Source of the DNA: Prosthecobacter sp.
GTDB lineage: Bacteria; Verrucomicrobiota; Verrucomicrobiia; Verrucomicrobiales; Verrucomicrobiaceae
Length of the DNA stretch: 64,000 nt
Direction: 5' to 3'
Assembly: GCA_021733925.1 (NCBI GenBank)
Contig: JAIPJY010000027.1
Span: forward strand, 1 to 64,000
The position numbers and the translations under genes are program-made. This document shows, piece after piece, positions 1 through 12,443 of the stretch. The number at the start of each line of letters is the position of its first letter. The stretch's first letter is position 1. The notes under the pieces are model-generated. The model had not been told where the DNA came from and did no database searches. It saw only the letters and a program-made list of their open reading frames with translations.

Positions 1-59
1 GACATTGATTTCCATGCCCACTACCCTCCAAGGCGCGGCTACACCCAACAACTCTTCCC

Positions 60-671
60 ATGCTTTTGTGTCCATTCTGGCTACTTGGTTCTCTTTTCGT
101 CACTCCGCATCACACGGAAATGTTTGAATGGCCGTTTAATTCCGATTTAGAATCTGCCGGCATGTGGGCCATTTATGGACATAAAGGAATTGCGGTTCGG
201 ACTAACCTGGAAAAGCTTCAATCAGCGTTGCCAGATAGCCGTTCATTTCAAATAGCACGAATGCGTTACGTTGATCGTCGCCCGTGTGCCGAAAATGCGT
301 TTGATGCTGAAGGAAAAGACCGGGATCTGATCCTTAAACCACATCTCACAAAAGCTGTCGAATATGAGCATGAACACGAATTCAGAGTAGTGACTAAATG
401 CCCAGAAAAATGCGGAGGAGTTCTTGTCGATAACCTAAATTGGAAGGCTCTTATACAAGAGATCACCATCTCACCACTTTTGCCTCCACAAGAGGCCAGT
501 GCGATTAAGACAATGCTCAAAAAAACTTGGAAGTCAGCAATCAGTATTGAGCGTTCCAAGTTACTAGCCGATACAAGTACGGACACTTCCGACGGCTTGA
601 TCGAAGCTATGCGTAAAGCTAACGGCGGACACTATGAGCAGGACCTTCCTGCTCAATTTGCAACGCTCTAA
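60..671 (+). CDS. DUF2971-like protein, probably truncated at its N-terminus
   Basis: Encodes 203 residues. The segment around MWAIYGHKGIAVRT, the YEHEHEFRVV motif and the ITISPLLPP stretch match the C-terminal two thirds of DUF2971 proteins, whose function is unknown; some members lie in defence or accessory islands. An in-frame stop at 6-8 closes the frame, and the first 20 residues do not resemble a normal family N-terminus. The start is therefore uncertain: the gene may be truncated, frameshifted near the window edge, or start later. It points toward the convergent isocitrate dehydrogenase gene and ends 9 bases from it. Confidence 0.5.
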   Translation: MLLCPFWLLGSLFVTPHHTEMFEWPFNSDLESAGMWAIYGHKGIAVRTNLEKLQSALPDSRSFQIARMRYVDRRPCAENAFDAEGKDRDLILKPHLTKAVEYEHEHEFRVVTKCPEKCGGVLVDNLNWKALIQEITISPLLPPQEASAIKTMLKKTWKSAISIERSKLLADTSTDTSDGLIEAMRKANGGHYEQDLPAQFATL

Positions 672-680
672 TATGCCATC

Positions 681-3531
<2,851 letters not shown>

Positions 3532-3626
3532 GGGCGTTGGGTATGTGTGACGGGTCTGGCGCAATTAGTTAACCAAAAGGTTAAATGAGCAAGCGCAAAT
3601 TTCAGGCATTCATGGTTGCCTGGGAT

Positions 3627-5366
3627 TCACCGCACCGCATCACGGATCACTGGCACCAGCAGCTCCGCGACGAGCTGCTGGCCGAGGTCGTTCGGGTGCA
3701 TGCCGTCCAGCAGCAGCCCCTCGATGGTGGTCTGGTGCTTGGCTGCGAATTCGGGGTAGGCGGCGCGGACATCCACTAGCGGCACTTTCAGCTCAATGGC
3801 GAGCTTGCGCAGGGCGTCGTTGTATCCAGTGAGCGTGGCGGAGTCGAAACCGTCTTCGGCAGCGGGGTCGTAGGGCGGTTTGCCGTAGACCTCGCGCAGC
3901 TTGGAGGTCCAACGCAGCGGATTGGTCGTCATGAGGATGACTTTGGCCTTGGCCTCCTGTGCGGCGGCGATCATGCGGCGCAGATTGGCGAGGTATTCGG
4001 TCAGCGGCACGCGGGGTGCCGTGGCGGGTGGGTTCCTCCAGACATCCACGGCGGAGTCATTGATGCCGAACTGCATCACGACAATGCGTGGCTGGTATTT
4101 GAGCACGTCGTTTTGCAGACGTTTGAGCGCGTCCCGCGTGGTGTTGCCGCCGATGCCGGCATTGTGCACGCCGAGCGATGAGCCGATGCTTTGCAGCGCC
4201 GTCTCCACCCGTGTGGCATACACCTTGAGGCTGCCGCGCGGCGCGGTGGTGGAATCGCCAAACATGACGATGCCACCGGGCTTGGGCTCCTTTTTTGGCG
4301 GCGGAACAAAGACCGGGATCTCACCCGCAGCGAGGTCGGCGGTGTTGATCTTCATGCGCAGGCCGCCCTGCATCGTGGTGATCCACAGTTCGCCGGGCTT
4401 GCGCTCATAAAGATAAGGGTAGGACACGCGACCACCCGGCACGTAATTCGCCGCCACGATGACGGACTTGGACCAAGTGGCCGTTTCATCGTCTGAAAAG
4501 GCGAGCGACAGCTCCACCCGGCTGGAGCCGCTCTTCGGGTCATGCCTAGGCGGTGCATTCCAGAGCAGCGCGATGCGGCCATCGCTCAAACGTGCCATTT
4601 GCGGGCAGCAGGTGACGGAGGCGATCTTCGTGGTCTGCAGACCGGTCCACTTCAAACCATCCCGCGAAGTCGCCTCCCACAGAAAGCCCGACTCCGTGCG
4701 CAGCAGCAGATAGAGTGAGCCGTCTTTGCGCTCGATGACCGTTCCTTCGAGGGAGCCTGCGTGATCATGCGTACCGACGCCGTAGTCGAGCATATCGCCA
4801 CGCTGCCAGCTTTTGCCGAGATCATCCGAAACCCACATCACCGTGGCATGCCGCCATTGTGGAATGATTTCCTGCCCCACGAGCACGATGCGGCCCGACT
4901 TCATCTGGATCATCGAGTGGATGCAGCCGCACCACGGGGTGCTGAGCTTCACGGGTGTCTCCCAGGTTTTGCCATCGTCCGTGCTGCGGCAGGAATAAGT
5001 CGGCAGCACAAAGGCGTGCCAGTCCACGCCCGGTTCACCCCAATGCCAGCCTTTGGGCTCCTTTCTTTCCGCACCGTTCATCCACGCCGAAATGATGACG
5101 CCTTCGCGGGTGCGCAGCAGCGAGCGTTCATTGCTGACATTGAACTTCGCCGCCTCTGCAAACAACGGCGTGCTGCTCCAGGTGCGGCCTTCATCCGCAC
5201 TGCGCAGCGCGTTCTTCGCATCAATGCATAGCACGCCGCCATCCGCAGCAGTGACAAACGGCCCCTGATGCGTGAAGGGCAGCGCCACCGCCTTGGGATG
5301 CAGCGTGGGTGAGTCAGCAGCGAAGGCGGTGGCGGTGATGCCGAGGAGCAGCGGAAAGAGTCTCAT
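3627..5366 (-). CDS. Exported sialidase-like BNR propeller fused to an SGNH hydrolase
   Basis: Encodes 579 residues: a signal peptide (about 1-18), a sialidase/BNR propeller (about 20-375) with Asp-box motifs SADEGRTW, STDDGKTW and SDDLGKSW, then a C-terminal SGNH/GDSL esterase (about 385-575). The SGNH blocks are intact: FGDST with the nucleophile Ser, GIGG, GIND, and DGMHPN with the Asp/His pair. The likely role is extracytoplasmic glycan trimming: propeller binding or cleavage of a sugar combined with ester (often acetyl) removal. Classical sialidase Arg-triad residues cannot be confirmed by eye, so true exo-sialidase activity is unproven. The start at 5366 places MRLFPLLLG as the signal peptide and has a purine-rich TAGGAGAG about 9 bases upstream. 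Confidence 0.85.
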   Translation of the reverse strand: MRLFPLLLGITATAFAADSPTLHPKAVALPFTHQGPFVTAADGGVLCIDAKNALRSADEGRTWSSTPLFAEAAKFNVSNERSLLRTREGVIISAWMNGAERKEPKGWHWGEPGVDWHAFVLPTYSCRSTDDGKTWETPVKLSTPWCGCIHSMIQMKSGRIVLVGQEIIPQWRHATVMWVSDDLGKSWQRGDMLDYGVGTHDHAGSLEGTVIERKDGSLYLLLRTESGFLWEATSRDGLKWTGLQTTKIASVTCCPQMARLSDGRIALLWNAPPRHDPKSGSSRVELSLAFSDDETATWSKSVIVAANYVPGGRVSYPYLYERKPGELWITTMQGGLRMKINTADLAAGEIPVFVPPPKKEPKPGGIVMFGDSTTAPRGSLKVYATRVETALQSIGSSLGVHNAGIGGNTTRDALKRLQNDVLKYQPRIVVMQFGINDSAVDVWRNPPATAPRVPLTEYLANLRRMIAAAQEAKAKVILMTTNPLRWTSKLREVYGKPPYDPAAEDGFDSATLTGYNDALRKLAIELKVPLVDVRAAYPEFAAKHQTTIEGLLLDGMHPNDLGQQLVAELLVPVIRDAVR

Positions 5367-5427
5367 GGTAGGTTCTCTCCTACGCTTCGAATCATCGACC
5401 TCGTGCTTTTGGCCTCTCGCAAATCCG

Positions 5428-7770
5428 TCACCCCAGCACATTCTCGCCGCGATTTTCCTGCTGCTGGAGCGTTACGGGCCAGCCGGGAAACTGATTCGTG
5501 GGCTTGCCGTCGGTGGCGTCGATGAGAAAGCGGAAGGACTCGATGAAGTAGGTCTTCTTCACCGTGTCGAAGGTGATGAAGCCAAAGCCGCTGCCTTTCT
5601 CGTGCGCCTTGTCGTAGCGGTTCGCTGCCTTGCCGACCTCCGGGTTGCCCACGGCATACACGTAGGCCTTGTTGCCCAGCCCGTCGATGAATTCGCCCGT
5701 GTTGGCCTGCCCATGCTTGGGCCGGTTCTCGTGCGGCATCTTCATTTCATCCGGCCGCCACCAGCGCGGATACCCGGCGGAGATGGCCGGCGTGCAGAAG
5801 GACCAGTTGCTGTCGCGCTGCTTTTCCACACCGTACTGCGTCAGCGTGGTGAGATGCTGGTCGCCATTGATGTGCAGCGCCATGGAGGGGCGTATGATTT
5901 CCACCGCACGATTGCGCGGCGTCTGCGGCCAGCCACCGGAATCGAGATCGGCTTTGAGATAGCCATCCGGCCCGCCATGATGTGTCGCCACATTGGCAAA
6001 CACCGTCTGGCTGAGCATGGCCTTCAGCGTGTGCCCGCGCCAGTCCTGCGCCCATTTTTTGAGAAACTCCTCCTGGCGCTCGCCCAGCAGCACCAGACCC
6101 GGTTTGTCGAGCTTGGAGGTGTCAAAATTCTGGTCAGGCACGTGATCGGCGCGGCCACTGCCCGTATCCACATGCTCCGGCCCGCTCTTCCACTGACGGT
6201 CGGCGATGATCGCAAAGCTGACGCCACCGTACAACATGTCGCCGTAATAAACGCTGATGTCCTGCAGCACCGGCTTGGGATCATACGCATCCGGATGATG
6301 CGCCACGTTGGTCCTGTGCACCACGTTGACCATCTTCGCCGGTTCGATGTAGCCGCCCTTGGAGGATGCGCCCGTGTCGCCCACCTCCATTTTCTTGCCG
6401 CCCTCGCCCCAGATGTTGCCTTGAAACACATCGTGATCATCCGGCAGGCAGAGCGTGGGCGCATTGCGCATCACTTCGCGGAAGGCCCAGCCGTGCTGGT
6501 AAAACTTGCGCAGGTAGTTCAGGATCGCGGGCTCGGCGGGTTCACGGATGATGCCAAAGCCACCGTGGTTCTCATAGATCTGGTCGCCGGAGAAAAAGAC
6601 GAGATCAGGATCAAGCTTCAGCAAATTCTGCGCCACGGGCGCATAAGGGAAGCCGTAGTCGTTCTGGCAGGTCAGCGCCGCCATGCGCAGCGGTCGGCCC
6701 TCGGGGTTCGCCTTGATCGTGCCGCTCCACTCATGCGGCGTCTCGCTGCCGTCCGTGTGTTTCTCAAGGTACACCACCTTGTAGGGCGTGGCCTGCTTCG
6801 CATCCCACTTCGGAATGCGGAACGTCGCCACCCACGCGTCGGGATCCAGCTTCGCCTCGCCGAGCGATTTCCACGCGCCACCCTTCTGCACCTGCAGCTC
6901 GACCACCTGGCTGTCTTTCGCTCCCATCGGACCCGTGAGCGCGCTGAGCTTCATCACAAAGCCATCGTCGGTGCGTGAGTCGCTCAGCGAGTACATCGAC
7001 CACAGCAACGGCCCAAACTGATGCTCCGGAGTCACCGTGAAAGCATTGCCTTCCATCGTCCAGTTTTGAAAACGGTAGCGTCCAGCACCTCCAGCACCGG
7101 CCTTGCCCTTGTTCTTCTTCGCTCCCGCCACCGCACCGGCGGCGAAGTTGTTGGCGATCGATACATTGCCAAGAATCGCGTCTGCATCGAACGCATGCGA
7201 GACCACCGCCAGCTCCACACCAGAGTCTGCGGAATTCGCTGTGAGCGTCAGCAGACACTTGTCATCCTCGGCTGCGCCCTTGAGTGTCAGACGCACTTGC
7301 TTCAAAGAACTGCCATCTTTGAGCGGCACCGTTTTCGGTCCCAACACGAGCTGATCGCCCTGCCACCCGGCATTGATGCCCTTCTGCACAAAGCAGTTGC
7401 TGCGATGCTCATTGAGCTCACTTCGAATGCCAATGCGAAAGCCCGCGCCGCCGTCGGACTTGCCAATTTCCAGCCGCGTCAGCATCACGCTCATGGTGAA
7501 GTCCCCGTTTCGTTTCACCTGATGCGTCAGCGAATGCACGCTGCGCCCGCCGCCCATGCTGAGGCACTCCGCGCCGCTTTCGCTCACGCGCCAGTCTTCC
7601 ATGGGATTGGCCCAAAACTCACCGCCAAGAAAGACGCGGCCATGGGTGTTGGCCCAGACATCCTTTGGTGCGTCGGGAGCAGCAGGAGCGTTATCACGGC
7701 CTGCGAGGCCCATGAGGGTTCCTGCCGTCATCAACTTGAGTCCGGTGCGTCGGGAGATCTTTCGTTTCAT
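5428..7770 (-). CDS. PhoD-like alkaline phosphatase, Tat-exported
   Basis: Encodes 780 residues. The N-terminus [13 protein letters not shown] is a twin-arginine signal, fitting export of a folded metalloenzyme. Residues about 35-230 look like a beta-sandwich (LamG or 3-keto-disaccharide-hydrolase-like) module, and the rest is a PhoD-type metallophosphatase with likely metal-binding blocks [23 protein letters not shown] and [11 protein letters not shown]. PhoD enzymes hydrolyse phosphate mono- or diesters in the periplasm. The long N-terminal module is unusual for textbook PhoD but common in PVC bacteria. The ATG at 7770 is used because it starts directly at the Tat signal; the frame is open 13 codons further. 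Confidence 0.85.
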   Translation of the reverse strand: MKRKISRRTGLKLMTAGTLMGLAGRDNAPAAPDAPKDVWANTHGRVFLGGEFWANPMEDWRVSESGAECLSMGGGRSVHSLTHQVKRNGDFTMSVMLTRLEIGKSDGGAGFRIGIRSELNEHRSNCFVQKGINAGWQGDQLVLGPKTVPLKDGSSLKQVRLTLKGAAEDDKCLLTLTANSADSGVELAVVSHAFDADAILGNVSIANNFAAGAVAGAKKNKGKAGAGGAGRYRFQNWTMEGNAFTVTPEHQFGPLLWSMYSLSDSRTDDGFVMKLSALTGPMGAKDSQVVELQVQKGGAWKSLGEAKLDPDAWVATFRIPKWDAKQATPYKVVYLEKHTDGSETPHEWSGTIKANPEGRPLRMAALTCQNDYGFPYAPVAQNLLKLDPDLVFFSGDQIYENHGGFGIIREPAEPAILNYLRKFYQHGWAFREVMRNAPTLCLPDDHDVFQGNIWGEGGKKMEVGDTGASSKGGYIEPAKMVNVVHRTNVAHHPDAYDPKPVLQDISVYYGDMLYGGVSFAIIADRQWKSGPEHVDTGSGRADHVPDQNFDTSKLDKPGLVLLGERQEEFLKKWAQDWRGHTLKAMLSQTVFANVATHHGGPDGYLKADLDSGGWPQTPRNRAVEIIRPSMALHINGDQHLTTLTQYGVEKQRDSNWSFCTPAISAGYPRWWRPDEMKMPHENRPKHGQANTGEFIDGLGNKAYVYAVGNPEVGKAANRYDKAHEKGSGFGFITFDTVKKTYFIESFRFLIDATDGKPTNQFPGWPVTLQQQENRGENVLG

Positions 7771-7827
7771 GAGTGCGATGCAACGACGGCAATGGGTCGC
7801 GCCCATCATTAAATTTGACCTTTCGCC

Positions 7828-10269
7828 TCAACTGCCCTCCGGCGCTTCCGCAGCAATCCGCCGGTAGATCTCCTTCGCCGCCTCATACGCTCGCCTGGCC
7901 TCGTCCCGCTCCGCCGGGGCGATGTTTTTTTCCCGCACGCGCCAGAGCTGCTCGATGCAGGCCAGGCACCACTGGGCGCTGCGTCGCGACGCACGAATGG
8001 GTTGTTCCGCGACGATGACGTTCACCGGATTCGTGTGAAGCTGCGGAAACTGCCGCACCGCCACCCAGCTGCTGCGTGCAATGTCGGCGCTGAAGGTGAT
8101 CTCGTGCACCTGATCATCGGCAGGCACCTCGCGCATGGCCACGGGCATGCCATTCACGATGAGCTCGACCTTGCGTTTGCCACCGGCATACGGCTGTGCC
8201 GCGGTGGTGTCGTGATAGTTCACCGTGTCACCCGTCAGACGCCTGCCTGCGACGGGTGTCGCGCCGCCATAGGCGATCTCCAGCGGAGTCTCTGAACTGA
8301 ACGCCACTTTGGCACTCACCTTCACACGCCCCGGCTGTGCGAGTTTCACTTCACCACCGGAGGTTTGTCCCTCGACCGCAAAGTCGAGCGCGTGCGCTTA
8401 GCCATCGCTCACATAGCTGCGCCCCTGCGCGAGTCCCTGGCACCATTGGGTGAAATGAAGGCGCGCCACCTTGCCCAGCTTCACATATGTGCGGCCCTGA
8501 CCCACGCGTGTGCCGCTCATGCAGGGGAAATCGGTCTCGCCGGCGGCCTTCAGGGGAAAGCCACAGCTCATGAGGTGATACCAGGTGTTCCACTCCAGCA
8601 GTCGCGCAGTGTCCATCGCGCTGATGAAATCACACACGCCATGCGCGGTGGTGACGAAAATCTCATGACCGCCCGCGTCGGGTGTCGCGACGTTTGGCAG
8701 CAGATCCAGCACCCGCTCATGACTGCTGACGAGTTCGGCTTCGTTCAGCCCGCCATCGCGGTCGGCATCGATCTTCTCAAACGGCTCCGGCAATAGCGCA
8801 TCCTGCGTTTCGGCAGCAGTGAGTCGCGCATCCTTGCTGACATCGTACGCATCGAGCATCCGCTTTGCCGCCGTGGCGGAGTTCACCTGCATGCCGCTGC
8901 CGGAGTGCGGATAGCCCGTGAAGCCGCCCTGCTGCTTCGTCCAGCGAAGCGCGGGCAGGGTCCAGGTGGGCCAGCCTTTGATGCCCTCTGCGCCGGGATA
9001 CACCAGCTCGCGCAGGTTCAGCAGGCACACGTGGCCGAGTGCGGCTGAGCCGAACCCGCTAACCTCCATGTCGTATTTCATCTGCGTCAGCGGCTCGCTG
9101 AGGAGATCAACCTGCGGGCCGAAAAACTGGCGCTGATAGTCGAAGCAGTAGCCCCAGGCGAGCACGCAGCCGACGTTCAGTCCCTCGCCTTTCACCTGCT
9201 GAAACATGTCCTCCGGCCGCATCCCTTCAGAGGGAGAGGTGTAGTGCGCACAGCCAGCGGCGTGGATGTGATGATCACCGCTGTAATAACCGAAGTCCGC
9301 CGCATGGATCCAGCGTTCGAGTTTCACGGGCAGCGTGGTCTCCTTCGCCGCAGGAATCGTCACCTTCGTCTTCACCGTGCGGTATTCTGGTCCACGTGAG
9401 GCCTCCATCGTGAACTCTCCCGACGGCAGCAGCACGGTTCCGCCGCTCGGGCGGTACAGGTGTTTTTGGAAAAAGAAATCAGGTGCCAGACGGCGTGCCT
9501 GCGGAGGAAAGACATGGCCTTGAGCATCGGTGAACGTCAATCGTGCCGTCGTGGGCGTGCCGTCGAAATCCTTCACGTCGAGTTTCACCGTTACTGCAGG
9601 CCGCACATCGAACAGCACCGGTACCTCCGCACGAAAGCCCAGATCCTGCGTCCCCTGGCCGATGTCGAACACCAGCGTGGCCTCGCGTTTGCCCGCTTCG
9701 CTCGAATAAATGAGCGCGATAGCGTACTCGACCTCCAGCCCGCTTAGGTTTGAGGTCATCGGCGGTGCATCGAAAAGGCTGATCTCCAGGAAGCGGTTGG
9801 CGCCCTGCGTGTTCTCGTTCTCCCGCAGGTGCGTCTGCCGCTCGCGCTCCATGGTTCCCTTGGCCACTCCTGCGTAGGAAGGGCCGGACTGCGGGCTGCT
9901 GATCTGCAGGCGCGCCACGCTGGTGGCGTGGTTGATCACCTTGATCAGCACCGGCGTGTAGCCTCCCTGCTGCACCTGCGCGGCCGCCGGTCCACGCTGC
10001 GCCTTCACCCGCGATTCGGGGCTGATGTCCACCACGCACAGCACCTGCGAATCCAGCGCCGCCTGCACTCCCGCCGCATCACGCCTTGTAATCGTAGCGT
10101 CCAGCTTCGTTCGCACATCATTCGCCAGCGGCGCACCGAGAAAATCCAGCGCCTGCACGATGCGCTGCGCATTCGCCGCCAGCGGCTGGCCTTCCACTTC
10201 GATCACCGGCAACGGCTCTGCGTAGGCTGCGAGGGCGAGCGTCGCGAAAAGGGCGCAGAGTTTGTTCAT
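7828..10269 (-). pseudogene. CehA/McbA-family metallohydrolase gene interrupted by one in-frame stop
   Basis: Read in one frame this gene codes for about 813 residues: a signal peptide, an N-terminal beta-rich region, a PHP/CehA-McbA-type metallohydrolase core (YYSGDHHIHAAGCAHYTSP and YPHSGSG are candidate metal-site motifs), an EF-hand-like loop DADRDGGLNEAEL, and a C-terminal beta domain. A TAA at 8398-8400 follows GRSYVSDG. The same frame continues AHALDFAVEGQ and runs 190 codons to the real stop at 7828, with no shift. The interrupted codon is most simply Tyr (TAC or TAT changed to TAA). The pieces are 8398-10269 (623 residues) and 7828-8397, the latter with a possible GTG restart at 8349. 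It may be a young pseudogene, a sequence error, or still yield an active truncated enzyme. Confidence 0.8.
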
Positions 10270-10303
10270 GCACTCAATACGCTGCGAAAGTGCGTATCTT
10301 GGA

Positions 10304-11554
10304 TCAAGGACTGAACTCCACCACCGTGCTCACCATCGCATCGCGTTCATCGCTGACGGTGATGAACCAGGTGTTGGCACTAGCAGGCGGTTTGGGCGCC
10401 GTGATGGTGCCGTCCTTGATCGTGGCTAGAATTGATTTCCATTCGCGTTTGGAGCGCAGGCCGGTGTCGGTGGTGTAGTTGAGCTCGGCTTTCTTCAGCG
10501 GCACCTTGCTCTCGCATGTGACGGTGACGAGATCGCCGGAAACGGCGGGTGCGCCCGGGTTTGGCAAGGGATCGCCGCCGCGACACTTCGAGTCTATGAA
10601 GAGACCGATCTCCTGCGGTGCCCAGCCGGGCGGATGGCCATGCGGCATCTTGATCTGGATGCGGAGGTGCTTCTCTCCAGGCACGGCGTTGTAGCTCTTC
10701 ATGTAGCTGTCGAGTACGTAGTGGACGTCGTTGGTGCCATTCACGAAGAGGATGGGTACATTGCAGCGTGGCAGCAGGCTGCCCGGATCGTATTCCTTCA
10801 CCCACAGTGCGCGGTGTTCGGGGTCCAGCTTGTCGATGCTGGGCTTCTGTACGGACTCGCCTTCATGCAGGAAGCCGCAGCCATAGACGGGCACGGCGGC
10901 TTTGAAGCGGTCATCCAGCGAAGCGACGAGGCAGGTCGTGTAGCCACCCCAGCTGATGCCGGTGACGGCGGTATGCTCGGCATCCACCTCGGGAAAGCTG
11001 CGCAGCAGACTGTGCGCACGCATCACGCTAGCGGCGGCGTGGAAGGGCCAGTCGTCGCTGGTGTCAGGGGTGAGGACGCAGTCGAATTTTTCCGCATGAC
11101 CATGCGGTGGTCCGCCATTCGGCAGGCGCGTGCGAACGCCGCGATGCCCGTTGCCAATCGCCATGCCGGTCTTCGGATCAAACTCAGCATCAGGCGGGCG
11201 CGAGCCGTTCAGATCCATCGCGATGGCTGCGTAGCCGCGCTTGGCCCACAGGTGCACCCAGTCGGCAAACGCCGTACCGCCACCGCCGTGAATAAGCACC
11301 ACAGCGGGGAACTTGGTACCCGGCTTCGCTTCCCCCAGCGTGATCGGCGAGGCATAAAACGCGAAGACATCTGTGTCCTTGCCCTGATACTTCTCGCCTG
11401 CATAGGTCAGCGAATGAATCGGCTGATCCTGCCGCACCCACTTCACTGCGGGCACGTTGTTTTTGAGTTCAGTGAGATTCCACGGGCCGATTCGCTCGGT
11501 ACGATGGCATGCGGAGAGAAAAAGTGCGGTGATGAAGAAAAGAGAAAACCTCAT
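10304..11554 (-). CDS. Alpha/beta hydrolase lipoprotein (acetyl-xylan-esterase/dienelactone-hydrolase-like)
   Basis: Encodes 416 residues beginning with a lipoprotein signal (LFLSAC, Cys at about 16), so it is probably anchored in an envelope membrane. The hydrolase core shows VVLIHGGGG for the oxyanion region and GISWGG as the nucleophile elbow; candidate acid and base are in LFVNGTNDVHY and MPHGHPPGW. About 90 C-terminal residues form an extra beta-rich domain. Likely a carbohydrate esterase or peptidase of the S9/DLH group acting on extracellular material; the substrate cannot be named. It is the first gene of the minus-strand hydrolase run, 34 bases before the CehA-like gene. Confidence 0.8.
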   Translation of the reverse strand: MRFSLFFITALFLSACHRTERIGPWNLTELKNNVPAVKWVRQDQPIHSLTYAGEKYQGKDTDVFAFYASPITLGEAKPGTKFPAVVLIHGGGGTAFADWVHLWAKRGYAAIAMDLNGSRPPDAEFDPKTGMAIGNGHRGVRTRLPNGGPPHGHAEKFDCVLTPDTSDDWPFHAAASVMRAHSLLRSFPEVDAEHTAVTGISWGGYTTCLVASLDDRFKAAVPVYGCGFLHEGESVQKPSIDKLDPEHRALWVKEYDPGSLLPRCNVPILFVNGTNDVHYVLDSYMKSYNAVPGEKHLRIQIKMPHGHPPGWAPQEIGLFIDSKCRGGDPLPNPGAPAVSGDLVTVTCESKVPLKKAELNYTTDTGLRSKREWKSILATIKDGTITAPKPPASANTWFITVSDERDAMVSTVVEFSP

Positions 11555-11602
11555 GGCGGGAGATCAAACGCCGCCATGAGCTCGATTCAGCATCTTTTTT
11601 CA

Positions 11603-11650
11603 CCAAACAAAACCGCCGCAGCGAGCGACTCCTGGCACTCACTGCGGCGG
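11603..11650 (-). terminator. Intrinsic terminator downstream of the YHS-haemoglobin gene
   Basis: A perfect 9-bp stem, CCGCCGCAG at 11613-11621 with CTGCGGCGG at 11642-11650, is followed on the minus strand by a T-rich tract (TTTTGTTT, 11605-11612). It lies 28 bases past the stop of the haemoglobin gene and before the lipoprotein hydrolase start, so it would separate the two units. Confidence 0.7.
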
Positions 11651-11678
11651 CGTGTGGCCTCTGAGAGATGGACGGCTC

Positions 11679-12275
11679 TCAGTTGGCTTTCTTCGGACGG
11701 CCAAGGACATCGTCCTTGGTCGTGAGCGCGATGGCGACGACCTGGTCGATAAGTTCCTGCTTGATCTTGAGATCCTTCAAAGTGTTCACGAGATTTTCAG
11801 CGATAGCGTTGAAATGCACCTCGGTCAGGCCCATGCCCTCGTGGGCTTTGCGCATGTCCTTGCCGGTCCATGGCAGCGGTCCGCCGAAGGCCGCGCTGAG
11901 AAATTCCTTCTGCTTCCGGCGCTGCTTGTCCATGCTCACGTCATCAAAGAAATGCTTCACGCGGTCATCGGCCAGCACTTTGACGTAGAAGGCGTCCACC
12001 GCAGCCTCCATGGCGGGTTTGCCACCCAGTTTTTGGTACAGGCTGTCTTCACGGGCCTTCACCCATTTCGTTTTGCAGGCTTCTTTGGCGAAGGACCACT
12101 TTCGGCCTTCGTATTCGGCGGTGATCGACGGATCGACCGGTTTGCCGGTGATCGGGCAGACCGTGTTCGTGGCTGCTTCAGTGGCGACGGCGGCGGGATC
12201 AATGGCCATGGCGGCATTGACCAGCAGTGTCATGGTGAGACAGATGGTGGCGAGGGATGTGAGGATGAGTTTCAT
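11679..12275 (-). CDS. Exported YHS-domain/group I truncated haemoglobin fusion
   Basis: Encodes 198 residues: a signal peptide (about 1-23, ending near AAMA), a short YHS-like metal-binding segment (about 35-75, CPITGKPVD then FAKEACKTKW), then a group I truncated haemoglobin (about 80-190, LYQKLGGKPAMEAAVDAFY through AHEGMGLTEVHF). The His in KAHEGMGL fits the proximal haem ligand. Group I globins bind O2 or NO and can detoxify NO. A secreted globin fused to YHS is atypical and suggests periplasmic NO or haem chemistry. The ATG at 12275 is chosen because it starts the signal peptide. The gene diverges from the group III globin gene and has a promoter overlapped by an NsrR-like operator. Confidence 0.85.
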   Translation of the reverse strand: MKLILTSLATICLTMTLLVNAAMAIDPAAVATEAATNTVCPITGKPVDPSITAEYEGRKWSFAKEACKTKWVKAREDSLYQKLGGKPAMEAAVDAFYVKVLADDRVKHFFDDVSMDKQRRKQKEFLSAAFGGPLPWTGKDMRKAHEGMGLTEVHFNAIAENLVNTLKDLKIKQELIDQVVAIALTTKDDVLGRPKKAN

Positions 12276-12291
12276 GGTTTGGTTGGGCCAT

Positions 12292-12319
12292 TTAATAAGT
12301 TGCATCGAAGATACATCAA
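12292..12319 (-). promoter_or_regulatory. Promoter of the YHS-globin gene with overlapping NsrR-like operator
   Basis: On the minus strand TTGATG (12314-12319) and TATTAA (12292-12297) are spaced 16 bases, a credible -35/-10 pair ending about 17 bases before the ATG. The imperfect dyad at 12297-12319 (AAGTTGCAT, spacer, ATACATCAA) fills the region between them. It resembles the AAGATGCAT/ATACATCTT pattern known for the NO-sensing repressor NsrR, with about 17 of 23 positions equal to a typical enterobacterial site by eye. Repressor identity is inferred; no nsrR gene is in the window. Confidence 0.5.
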
Positions 12320-12420
12320 TGCACCGATCCTGCGCAGAGATGCGCGTTTATTGCTCGACCCACGCCGCGTCAATTCCTGCGCACAACGGCGCAGAAACGG
12401 TGGAGCGACAGAGTTGGTTA

Positions 12421-12443
12421 AAGTTGCATGGTGGATGCATGTT
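12421..12443 (+). promoter_or_regulatory. Second NsrR-like operator at the group III globin start codon
   Basis: AAGTTGCAT at 12421-12429 repeats exactly the left half of the site near 12297, followed by ATGCATGTT, giving a TGCAT/ATGCA dyad around GGTGG. It overlaps the start codon of the group III globin gene, where a bound protein would block transcription or elongation. The shared 9-mer in both arms of the divergent region supports a common regulator. Confidence 0.45.

Noticed and set aside
7828-8349. Separate 173-residue gene downstream of the CehA-like gene
   Set aside because: It is in the same frame as the upstream gene, continues its C-terminal beta domain and would need a GTG start, so it is better read as the tail of the interrupted gene.
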